NCBI GenBank assembly: GCA_028694645.1 | Contig: JAQVKM010000002.1 | Coordinates: forward strand, 48,149 to 112,148 | Direction of reading: 5' to 3' | Length of the DNA stretch: 64,000 nt | Source of the DNA: Bacilli bacterium | GTDB taxonomy: Bacteria > Bacillota_I > Bacilli_A > RF39 > UBA660 | In this document: piece by piece, positions 53,872-62,440 of the stretch | Layout: each line of letters begins with the position of its first letter | Position numbering within the stretch: the first letter of the stretch is position 1 | Notes under the pieces: model-generated | What the model was told of the DNA's origin: nothing | The model's input: only the letters and a program-made list of their open reading frames with translations | Databases searched by the model: none | Program-made: the position numbers and the translations under genes

Positions 53872-55458
53872 TTATTTTAAAATATAATTATACATCTTAT
53901 TTCTTATGTTTACATTTAAAATAATTGATTCTGCTTCATTAAGTTCTTTTGGGACTTCAATATATGAAGTCATAGTGTCATATGTGTTTATCGGTTTTAT
54001 TTCTGATGCATTTAGTGAAACTTTATTTGTTACATCTCCAATTTTATAAGTTAAACTCCCAAATCTTTTAATAAATCCATATAATGTTGTTATTTTATTA
54101 ATAACTAAATTTTCATCCAAAATAAAGTTTCCAACTAATTTAATTAATATTTTATCTTCATTACTATTTAAACCAGGTCTAATATATTCATATGAATCAT
54201 AACAAGTATCACTAGTTGCACAAAATTTATAGCTGTTTTTAAATACATCACTCAACTCATATGACTCAATTTTAAAAATTGAATTATCTAAAATACTTTC
54301 ACTCAAATTAACTTCTTCTTTTAAATTAGATGTAATTATTTCTTTTTGTTTAGTTAAGTCTTCTGGATTAATATCAACAGTAATAACTTTTCTATTTATA
54401 TCATAATATTTAATTTGCATTTTATCATCAATATAACTATCTGGAATTTTATAAACCATTATATACGTATTAAAATTAGTTGATAATAAATCTTCATTAT
54501 AAATATTCCCAAAATCAGAGAACTCTATTTTATATTTTGATTCATTATAAAAGATATGATCATTCATTTCTAAAACTAAAGATACATTTTTCATAAATTT
54601 ATCTTTATTAGAAAACTTTTTAATGTTGTATTTTACAACTACAAAATGATATTTATCATCTATTTCATTACTATAATAATCCGTTGAAGTTAAATAAGTA
54701 TCTTTAATATTAATTATAAATTCGCTTGTTGTAAAAGCTGTATTTTCTTTAAATGTTTTATTATACACATTAATATTTAGATAAATACCAGCGCATATAG
54801 ATGCTATTAAAAGCAAAATACCTATACTAAATATATATTTGTTTTCAACATATATATATTTTATATATCTAGTTATTTTTCTAAATTTTCTTCTTGCTTT
54901 ATCTGTATCAACATCTATGTTAACTTCAAATTCTTCATTATCTTGTTCTTCAATATCTAATTCTTCTAAGTCTTTTACAAAATTAAAAGTTTTAATATCA
55001 AATCCTGTAGCTCTAATAGCTACATATAATAAAACAGCTCCTTGACTAATAACAGAACTTACTGTTAAATCTTGAACCATTTTTAAAGTTTTAAGATCAA
55101 CCAAATTAATTTCTAACGAACTTAAAACATTGTGCACTATAACAAAAACCACAATCATATATATATATATAGCTAAATTGAATAAATAAAATTTTATCTT
55201 TTTTTTCTTAAAGGCCATTAAAAACAATATAACGACGCTCATTAAAAAAATAAAGAAAATTGAAATATATATTGAATTATTAAATAATTTTAAAACTACT
55301 TCATGATCAATTAAATATGTTGTAGTTTTCATATATTCATTTATAAATGACAAAATAGCATTTGTTGAATATAAAACATACATCATTAATAGCATAAGTA
55401 TAAAATGAATCAACTTGAAATGTTTTATAAGTATTGCAAATGGTTTTCTCAAAATCAT
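53872..55458 (-). CDS. Unrecognised polytopic membrane protein, first gene of the Tad-like operon
   Basis: 528 residues. Four helices in the first ~165 residues, a cytosolic acidic linker (about 165-195: LEELDIEEQDNEEFEV), another helix near 210-230 (SIGILLLIASICAGIYL), and a large extracytoplasmic beta-rich domain from ~235 to the end with one Cys pair (CATSDTC). I do not recognise the family. It could be a sensor or assembly component specific to this lineage. It starts the operon, with GGTGATAAC before ATG. Confidence 0.6.
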   Translation of the reverse strand: MILRKPFAILIKHFKLIHFILMLLMMYVLYSTNAILSFINEYMKTTTYLIDHEVVLKLFNNSIYISIFFIFLMSVVILFLMAFKKKKIKFYLFNLAIYIYMIVVFVIVHNVLSSLEINLVDLKTLKMVQDLTVSSVISQGAVLLYVAIRATGFDIKTFNFVKDLEELDIEEQDNEEFEVNIDVDTDKARRKFRKITRYIKYIYVENKYIFSIGILLLIASICAGIYLNINVYNKTFKENTAFTTSEFIINIKDTYLTSTDYYSNEIDDKYHFVVVKYNIKKFSNKDKFMKNVSLVLEMNDHIFYNESKYKIEFSDFGNIYNEDLLSTNFNTYIMVYKIPDSYIDDKMQIKYYDINRKVITVDINPEDLTKQKEIITSNLKEEVNLSESILDNSIFKIESYELSDVFKNSYKFCATSDTCYDSYEYIRPGLNSNEDKILIKLVGNFILDENLVINKITTLYGFIKRFGSLTYKIGDVTNKVSLNASEIKPINTYDTMTSYIEVPKELNEAESIILNVNIRNKMYNYILK

Positions 55459-55593
55459 GTTATCACCTTTTATTCTTATATATAGTATATATCAAAATTA
55501 CTAAAATTAAAAGATAATTTAGTTATTTTATTCAATAAAATAATTGTAAAATGATATTTTTTATATTATAATAAACGTTATTGGTGGTGGGGT

Positions 55594-56406
55594 ATGCAAA
55601 ATATAATTGAAATAAATAATTTAACTTTTAAAATTGATAATAAAACAATTTTTAACAATATAAATTTAAATATTAAAAGAGGTGACTTTTTAACACTAAC
55701 AGGATCTTGCAGTTGTGGAAAAACAACCTTAATCAAAATATTATTAGGATTAATAAAAGCTGAAGGAAATATTAAAATAAATAATTTGAATTTAAATGAT
55801 ATAAATTTAATTAAAATAAGAAAATTAATAAGTGTTGTATTTGAAAATCCTAATGATAATTTTATAACTGATATAGTAATTGACAATTTAATTTTCTCTC
55901 TTGAAAATTTATGTTTAACTAAGCAGGAAATTAATTCTAGAATTAATGAAATTTGTGAACAGTTAAAAATTAAAGATATCCTTAATTTATCAATAAGTAA
56001 TTTAAGTGGAAGTCAGAAGCAATTAGTAGCTCTAGCTATGGCGTTAATAAAAAAACCTGATGTTTTAATATTAGATGATTCTTTAACAATGTTAAATCAA
56101 ATAAAAAAAGAGAAAATATTAAACTTTTTAAAGAAATTAAATTCGTCTCAAAAAACAACAATTATTAATTGCACTAAAGATATGGAAGATAGTATTTACT
56201 CTAAAACTATAGCTGTTATAAATAAAAAAGAAAAATGTATTATAAAAGATAAAAAAGAAAAATTATATGAAAATGAAAAATTATTTAAAGATAATAATTT
56301 AGAATTACCATTTATGGCATCTCTTTGTAATAAATTAAAATACTATGAACTTGTTAATGACATGATTTTAGATATGGATAAGATGGTGAATAAATTATGG
56401 AAATAA
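55594..56406 (+). CDS. ecfA1: ECF transporter ATPase EcfA1-like, degenerate catalytic site
   Basis: 270 residues, ABC ATPase. Walker A GSCSCGKTT (37-45) and signature LSGSQKQ (137-143) are recognisable. Three catalytic positions are changed: Q-loop reads FENP with Glu84 for Gln, Walker B is LILDDS with Asp162 for the catalytic Glu, and the switch is CTKD with Lys195 for His. It pairs with EcfA2 (10-base overlap), EcfT and truA, the usual order. It energises vitamin/metal uptake modules; no S component is seen in the window. Confidence 0.82.
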   Translation: MQNIIEINNLTFKIDNKTIFNNINLNIKRGDFLTLTGSCSCGKTTLIKILLGLIKAEGNIKINNLNLNDINLIKIRKLISVVFENPNDNFITDIVIDNLIFSLENLCLTKQEINSRINEICEQLKIKDILNLSISNLSGSQKQLVALAMALIKKPDVLILDDSLTMLNQIKKEKILNFLKKLNSSQKTTIINCTKDMEDSIYSKTIAVINKKEKCIIKDKKEKLYENEKLFKDNNLELPFMASLCNKLKYYELVNDMILDMDKMVNKLWK

Positions 56407-57248
56407 AATTTGAAAATGTTAGTTTTGAATATAACAAAATAAATTATATAAAGAAAGAAGTTTTAAATAATATAAATTTAAAATTCAAAAAAGGTCAAAT
56501 AAATGCAATTATAGGATCCCCATCTTCTGGGAAAACAACCTTACTAGAGCTTATTGATGCATTAATTTCACCTACAGATGGTAAAATTAAAATTGATAAT
56601 TTAATCATTAATAAAAATAAAAAAAATCTAAATATCAATGATTTAAGATTTAATATTGGATTTGTATTTCAATTTCCAGAAGAACAATTTTTTAATACAT
56701 CAGTAAAAAAAGAATTAGAAGTAGAAATGATTCTAAATGATTATAAATTAGACGACATTAATAAAAGAGTAAGCGATGCTCTAAAAATGGTAAATTTGGA
56801 TGATTCTTATTTAAATAAAAACCCTTTTGATTTATCTAGTAGCGAAAAAAGAAAACTTGCTTTAGCTCAATCTTTAATATTAAATCCTAAAGTATTAATA
56901 TTAGATGAACCTACTATTGGACTTGATTATAAAGAAAAAAAGGATTTTGTTAAATTACTAAGGCTGTTAAAAAAAAGATATAATAAAACAATTATTATAT
57001 CTACTAAAGATATTGATTTATTACATTCATTTGTAGATTACATTTTCATTTTAGATAATAAAAAAATTGTTGCCGAAGGAACAAAATACGAAATATTTAA
57101 AGATGAAAAACTATTATCACAATATGAAATAAATCAACCAAAAGTTATAGAATTTGCAACTAAAGTTTTAAATAAAAAAAACATTAAAATTGGTTATCGC
57201 GATGACATTAATGATTTAATAAAGGATATCTATAGATATGTCAAATAA
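56397..57248 (+). CDS. ecfA2: ECF transporter ATPase EcfA2-like
   Basis: 283 residues. Walker A GSPSSGKTT (40-48), Q-loop FQFPEEQFF (Gln92) and Walker B LILDEPT (Glu171) are all normal. The signature is LSSSEKR (146-152) in place of LSGGQ, and the switch is STKD with Lys204 for His. In the heterodimer the canonical site would be built from this Walker A/B with the LSGSQ of EcfA1, and the other site is degenerate on both halves. Overlaps with EcfT and EcfA1. Confidence 0.85.
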   Translation: MEIKFENVSFEYNKINYIKKEVLNNINLKFKKGQINAIIGSPSSGKTTLLELIDALISPTDGKIKIDNLIINKNKKNLNINDLRFNIGFVFQFPEEQFFNTSVKKELEVEMILNDYKLDDINKRVSDALKMVNLDDSYLNKNPFDLSSSEKRKLALAQSLILNPKVLILDEPTIGLDYKEKKDFVKLLRLLKKRYNKTIIISTKDIDLLHSFVDYIFILDNKKIVAEGTKYEIFKDEKLLSQYEINQPKVIEFATKVLNKKNIKIGYRDDINDLIKDIYRYVK

Positions 57249-57963
57249 TTCTATGATTCATAAAATCAATCCAGTTATTAAAATAATATGTTTACTAATA
57301 ATGATTTTAATAATTATTATTAGTAATACTATTACAAGTAATATAATTGGGCTTTCAATAATCATTATATTGGCATATTCAACTAATATTGAAATTTATA
57401 ATTTTATAAATAAATTGTTAAATTATAAATATATTTTATTATTAATATTTATTTTTAATCTTTTTTTAAAAATGAGAATCAATTTAAATATTATTATTAT
57501 TTTAAAATTAATTGAATTTATTTTATATGCTTATATTGTTGGATTTACAACTAGTAACAATAAGCTTTATTATGGATTGAATAAAATAATTTACCCAATC
57601 AAATATTTAAAACTCAATAATAAAGAAATTGCCTTTTCTTTATTTTTATCATTACAATTTATTTTAAAAATTAAAGATCAAACAAAAATTATTATTAAAT
57701 CATTAAAAAGTAAAAATATAAATTATGCAAATAGTAATTTTTTAAAAAAACTATTAATAATCAGAACAATTTTTATTCCTATAATATTGTCATCTGTAAC
57801 ACAAGTTAATAAAATTATTAATAATATGGAAATTGCTTCGTATAGTATTCATGCTAAAAGAACTAATTATCATAAATATAAAATAAGATTATGTGATATT
57901 ATATATATAGCACTACATATATCGTTACTTATTTTAATTATGAAACAGGAGGTAATTATATGA
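57238..57963 (+). CDS. ecfT: ECF transporter T component
   Basis: 241 residues, five to six helices. It starts IHKINPVIKIICLL, the classic EcfT N-terminus, and carries coupling helices in the C-terminal half (QFILKIKDQTKIIIKSLKSKN and NNMEIASYSIHAKRTNY), which correspond to the helix-end motifs that bind the ATPases. It links S components to EcfA1/A2. The substrate depends on unlinked S proteins. It overlaps ecfA2 by 11 bases and truA by 4. Confidence 0.88.
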   Translation: MSNNSMIHKINPVIKIICLLIMILIIIISNTITSNIIGLSIIIILAYSTNIEIYNFINKLLNYKYILLLIFIFNLFLKMRINLNIIIILKLIEFILYAYIVGFTTSNNKLYYGLNKIIYPIKYLKLNNKEIAFSLFLSLQFILKIKDQTKIIIKSLKSKNINYANSNFLKKLLIIRTIFIPIILSSVTQVNKIINNMEIASYSIHAKRTNYHKYKIRLCDIIYIALHISLLILIMKQEVII

Positions 57964-58697
57964 GATATCTAATAACTTTCTCTTATGATGGTTCTAATTT
58001 CTTTGGTTATCAAAAACAACTCCACAAAAGAACAATTCAAAATGAAATTGAAAAAGCCCTTTTTTTAATTAATGGAAATAAAAATGTTAGCATTCATGCT
58101 AGTGGAAGAACTGATGCATTAGTTCATGCACTAAATCAAAAAGCTCACTTTGATTTAAACAAAGAACTTCCTTGTCTCAATATCAAAAATGCTCTTAATA
58201 GTTTGTTGCCAAAAGATATTTATATAAAAAATGTAGAACAAGTAAATAATAACTTTCATGCTAGATTTGATGTAAAATATAAAGAATATAAATATATTAT
58301 AAACACCGGACTATATAACCCGATTGAAAGAAATTATGTTTATCAATATAATAAAAATTTAGATATTGATAATATGAAAAAAGGAATTGAATTATTAATT
58401 GGAACACATAATTTTAAATCTTTTTGTAAAACCAATAATGAACAATTAGATTATATAAGAACGATTATCAAAGCTAATATCGAAATTGAAGATGATAAAA
58501 TAATTTTAACTTTCAAAGGAAATGGTTTTTTAAGATATATGATAAGAAATATGGTTGGAACATTAATTAAAATTGGGGAAAATAAAATTAATTATAAAGA
58601 AATAAATAATATATTAAAAAAAGAAAATAGAATATATGCTTTTAAAACAGCTAATGCTGAAGGTTTATATTTAAATGATGTTTTTTACAAGGAGTAG
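57960..58697 (+). CDS. truA: tRNA pseudouridine(38-40) synthase
   Basis: 245 residues. The catalytic Asp lies in ASGRTDALVHALNQ (family GRTDxGVHA; Leu replaces Gly). FHARFDVKYKEYKY, FKSFCKTNN and FLRYMIRNMVGTLIKIG are further TruA blocks. TruA makes pseudouridine at positions 38-40 of the anticodon arm. It follows ecfT, as in Bacilli, with a 4-base ATGA overlap. Confidence 0.94.
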   Translation: MRYLITFSYDGSNFFGYQKQLHKRTIQNEIEKALFLINGNKNVSIHASGRTDALVHALNQKAHFDLNKELPCLNIKNALNSLLPKDIYIKNVEQVNNNFHARFDVKYKEYKYIINTGLYNPIERNYVYQYNKNLDIDNMKKGIELLIGTHNFKSFCKTNNEQLDYIRTIIKANIEIEDDKIILTFKGNGFLRYMIRNMVGTLIKIGENKINYKEINNILKKENRIYAFKTANAEGLYLNDVFYKE

Positions 58698-58702
58698 ATA
58701 AT

Positions 58703-59362
58703 ATGCAAACAATATATACAGATAAATTTGAATATCTTGATATTTTAGTTCAAAAAAATATTGGACAATATAAAATCATTACCGCCTTTGATAGTGACAA
58801 CACTGTTTATACAGGGTTAACTGACAATAAAAAAATTGAAATCATCCCGCTTTCACCTGACATTATTTCAATAACTGAATTAGAAAAAGATGACAAAATA
58901 ATTGATCGTGATTTTATTGTAACTACAAAAGATCATAAATTAGAACATTATAAAATAATTAATAATTGTTTTTATAAATCTAATTTAAAAATTAAATCAA
59001 TTAAACCTAGTATAGATAATATATATATAATAAAAGATAATAAACACGAATCATTTTTATATGATATTGATTCTCTAAAAATGATTTCTCCAAAATTTGA
59101 TGCAATTATTTTTTTAAATGATAAATTTATATTTCAAAAAGATTTATATTTACTTAATCATCACTTCACTATTCATGGCAAACTAAATGATAAAGGATTA
59201 ATCGATACTCTATATAATCCATATACAATGAAAATAGAAAATAACATAAACAATATATTTGAATATAATATTTGGTATAAGAAATTACTTTGTAATCTTT
59301 TGTTAATTAGTGTTAAAGAAAATATAAATAATAAAATTAAAACAAAAACTGAAAGCAAATAA
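58703..59362 (+). CDS. Hypothetical protein downstream of truA
   Basis: 219 residues, no signal peptide, one weak hydrophobic stretch near the end (KKLLCNLLLISV). Beta-strand-like repeats with YKIITAFDSDNTVYTGLTDNKK and HKLEHYKIINNCFYK. No family recognised. It starts five bases after the truA stop and ends in the shared terminator, so it is probably co-expressed with the ECF/truA genes. Confidence 0.55.
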   Translation: MQTIYTDKFEYLDILVQKNIGQYKIITAFDSDNTVYTGLTDNKKIEIIPLSPDIISITELEKDDKIIDRDFIVTTKDHKLEHYKIINNCFYKSNLKIKSIKPSIDNIYIIKDNKHESFLYDIDSLKMISPKFDAIIFLNDKFIFQKDLYLLNHHFTIHGKLNDKGLIDTLYNPYTMKIENNINNIFEYNIWYKKLLCNLLLISVKENINNKIKTKTESK

Positions 59363-59375
59363 TCTTTCAGTTTTA
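59344..59375. terminator. Bidirectional terminator between the truA operon and addA
   Basis: AAAACTGAAAG, loop of 8, CTTTCAGTTTT. The addA stop lies at its right edge. Confidence 0.8.
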
Positions 59376-62300
59376 TAATTGAATAATTTTATTGTCTATT
59401 ATTGAATATAAGTATATTTCTATATTTTTATCACTTATTCTTTGTAAATATTTTTTATATCCATTTAATTGTTTTATATAATCTTCATCATCAATTTCTT
59501 TCAATTTATAATCAACTATTTTTAGTTTATTTTCTTCTTCTAAAATCAAATCAATAATGCCATGATATAAATCATCTTCTTGATATTCAAATTCTATTTC
59601 TTTATAAACATTTATAACATTATCAAACAAATTACTTTTTAAAAATAATTTAATTTTTTCTTTATAAAAATCACCTATATTTAAATTATCTAAATCAGGA
59701 TTTTTAAAATCAATATTTTCTAAAATATAATGAATATCTGTTCCTAATTTCATTTTATTTGAATCATCAATTGATAAATAATTAATTTTATTTTTAGAAT
59801 ATTTTAAATTTTTTATTTCTTCACAATCAATATAAATTGGATCTATTTTTATTTGTTCAATATCTTTTGATATAATTTCTTTTTTTAATTTAAAATTATA
59901 TTCTTTTGTTAAATTCAATCTGTTTATATCTATATTGATAATATATTTATCTAAGGAACTTCCAAGATAATCGATGATATTTTTAAATGACTTAAATTTC
60001 ATTTTATCATTTAATTTGTTCTCTTCTTTTAATTCACTAACAATAATCATTTTTTCTCTAGCTCTGGTTAAAGCTACATAAAAAAGTCTGATACGTTCTG
60101 ATATTTCTTCTTTAAAATACTCACTTTTTAAAATTTCTTTATAAATTGTATTTCTAAATCCCTTGTTATGTGATGAAATAACAATATTATTGTTATATAA
60201 TATTTTATCATTCAATTCTGTTATATTAAACCTTGAATATAAACCACTATAATAACAAATAGAATATTCTAATCCTTTAGATGCATGTATCGTCATTATT
60301 TTAACAGAATTATTGTTTTCCTTATTTAATGAAAATTTTAATTCTATTTTGTTTTCAATCAAGTCATTTAAATATTGATCAAATTTTTCAATATCATATC
60401 CTATTTTTTCAAATGAAGAGCTTGTTTTAATTAAATAATCTAATACAATAATATTTTCTTCTACATTACCTATTTTAATCATATTATTATAAAATTCAAA
60501 CTCATTTATTATCAAACTAATTATTGAACTAATATTATTGTTTAATGAATTTCTGACTATATTGATTTTATTAATCAAATCAATATCATATTTTTTATTT
60601 TTAATACAATTAAATATATAATTATCATCATGTTCAAACAAATAACTTCTACTTATAGACATATACAAAAAGTTATAATTTTCATCATATTGTTTTTTAT
60701 TTTCTAATATAGCTAATGAAATAATATTTTTAACAAGTGGAATATTTATATTATCAATCATATTATCATCTTTATATATGGTTAAAGGAATATTTAAATA
60801 TTCAAATATTTTTTTATATAAATTAAAACTTTTACTTTTATCCATCAAAATAACAAAATCATCATAGTTAGCATTTCTAAGTTCATTTGTTTTTTTATCC
60901 ATAACTTTATAGTTACTATTAATTTTATTTTTAATATCATTAGCAATTATAAATATTTCTATTTCATCTTTAGTAAAATCTAAATTACTATCATAATTAT
61001 AATTATAAATTTCTAAATCATTATTAATATTATTAAAGCCTTTATTATCATAATTAACATTTCCAAATATCATTTGATGTTCATTTTTATAATCTGCCCC
61101 ACCTATTTCATCTTCCATAATATTGTTAAACATTTCATTTATGTTACTTAAGACTTCTTTTCTAGATCTAAAATTTTTATTTAAATCTATTTTATATCCG
61201 TTTTCATTTCTTTTATATAAATCATATTTATTTTTAAATATATATGGATTAGCATTTCTAAAACGATATATTGATTGTTTAATATCTCCAACCATATAAA
61301 CATTATTATTTTGAATTAAATTAATAAATTCTTCTTGAATATCACTTGTATCTTGATATTCATCAATCATTATTTCATTGAAACTATATTTAAGTTCATT
61401 TTTTATATTCTCATTTTCTTTTAATAAAAATATTGCCTTTTTAGCTATATCATTAAATGTATATAATTCATTATTATTTTTATATATATCAATTTTATTT
61501 TCTAAAAGCAAAATTATTTTAATAATTATAGATACATAATCTTTTGTTTCATATATTTGATTTTTCATTTCCTCAGTATTTTCATATGAACATAAATCAC
61601 TTATATCATCTATTAAAGATTGTATACTTTCTTTAATATTTTTAGCTTCATCACAGCTATTACGTGGAAGCATTGGTAACTTTTTACAATTATTTTTTAT
61701 ACTTTCATAATCACTAGATTCGATTAGTAAATCAATTATTTCTTTTATTTTTAAATAATAATCATTATCTACATAATTACCTAATTCAATCATATTATCT
61801 TCAATTTTATCTATTTTTTTATTAATTAAATTTATATACTTATCAATATCTTTATTAATTTTTTTATCATTAAAATTATCATCAATATAATTATTTAAAT
61901 AATTAATTTTATCATATATTAAATCAAGTTTATCGCTAATATTTAAAATCATATTTTTTATTTCTTTATCATCTTTAATACAAAAGTCACTAATAAATTT
62001 TATAAATAATTTTTCTTCTTGTTGATATAATTCATCAAATATTTGATCTAATATTTTTATTTTTTGAATTTTAATTAATCCACCTTCTTCAATTGAAATA
62101 TCTTTTGATATATTTAAAATATAATGATATTTTCTTACAATTGAAAAAGCAAAACTATCAAATGTTGTAATATATGATCTATCTATAAGTGGTAACTGAT
62201 TAGCTAACTCTGTATGGGATTTTATTTTATCTTTAATACGATCTTTCATTTCTTTAGCTGCTGCTTTAGTAAAAGTTAATACAAGTAATTGATCAATATT

Positions 62301-62429
62301 TACACCACTTTTTAATTTTCTTAAAACTCTTTCTGTTAAAACTGCTGTTTTACCACTTCCGGCTCCCGCACTAACAATTATATTTGTATTCTCTTTTTCA
62401 ATAGCATCTAATTGTTCTTTTGTCCACAT
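59373..62429 (-). CDS. addA: AddA-like helicase-nuclease subunit
   Basis: 1018 residues. UvrD-type helicase motifs: Walker A AGAGSGKTAVL (Gly22 to Thr28), TFTKAAAKEMKDRI, motif II MIDEYQDTSDIQEEF, motif III GDIKQSIYRFRNA and C-terminal MTIHASKGLEYSI and YVALTRAREKMI. The final ~150 residues hold a PD-(D/E)XK-type nuclease with HYILENIDF, LIL-EEENKLKIVDYKLKE (D-x-K). Together with AddB it processes double-strand breaks in the way of RecBCD. It is shorter than Bacillus AddA (about 1230), mostly by missing loops. RBS GAAGGTG. Confidence 0.88.
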   Translation of the reverse strand: MWTKEQLDAIEKENTNIIVSAGAGSGKTAVLTERVLRKLKSGVNIDQLLVLTFTKAAAKEMKDRIKDKIKSHTELANQLPLIDRSYITTFDSFAFSIVRKYHYILNISKDISIEEGGLIKIQKIKILDQIFDELYQQEEKLFIKFISDFCIKDDKEIKNMILNISDKLDLIYDKINYLNNYIDDNFNDKKINKDIDKYINLINKKIDKIEDNMIELGNYVDNDYYLKIKEIIDLLIESSDYESIKNNCKKLPMLPRNSCDEAKNIKESIQSLIDDISDLCSYENTEEMKNQIYETKDYVSIIIKIILLLENKIDIYKNNNELYTFNDIAKKAIFLLKENENIKNELKYSFNEIMIDEYQDTSDIQEEFINLIQNNNVYMVGDIKQSIYRFRNANPYIFKNKYDLYKRNENGYKIDLNKNFRSRKEVLSNINEMFNNIMEDEIGGADYKNEHQMIFGNVNYDNKGFNNINNDLEIYNYNYDSNLDFTKDEIEIFIIANDIKNKINSNYKVMDKKTNELRNANYDDFVILMDKSKSFNLYKKIFEYLNIPLTIYKDDNMIDNINIPLVKNIISLAILENKKQYDENYNFLYMSISRSYLFEHDDNYIFNCIKNKKYDIDLINKINIVRNSLNNNISSIISLIINEFEFYNNMIKIGNVEENIIVLDYLIKTSSSFEKIGYDIEKFDQYLNDLIENKIELKFSLNKENNNSVKIMTIHASKGLEYSICYYSGLYSRFNITELNDKILYNNNIVISSHNKGFRNTIYKEILKSEYFKEEISERIRLFYVALTRAREKMIIVSELKEENKLNDKMKFKSFKNIIDYLGSSLDKYIINIDINRLNLTKEYNFKLKKEIISKDIEQIKIDPIYIDCEEIKNLKYSKNKINYLSIDDSNKMKLGTDIHYILENIDFKNPDLDNLNIGDFYKEKIKLFLKSNLFDNVINVYKEIEFEYQEDDLYHGIIDLILEEENKLKIVDYKLKEIDDEDYIKQLNGYKKYLQRISDKNIEIYLYSIIDNKIIQL

Positions 62430-62440
62430 ACATTCACCTT

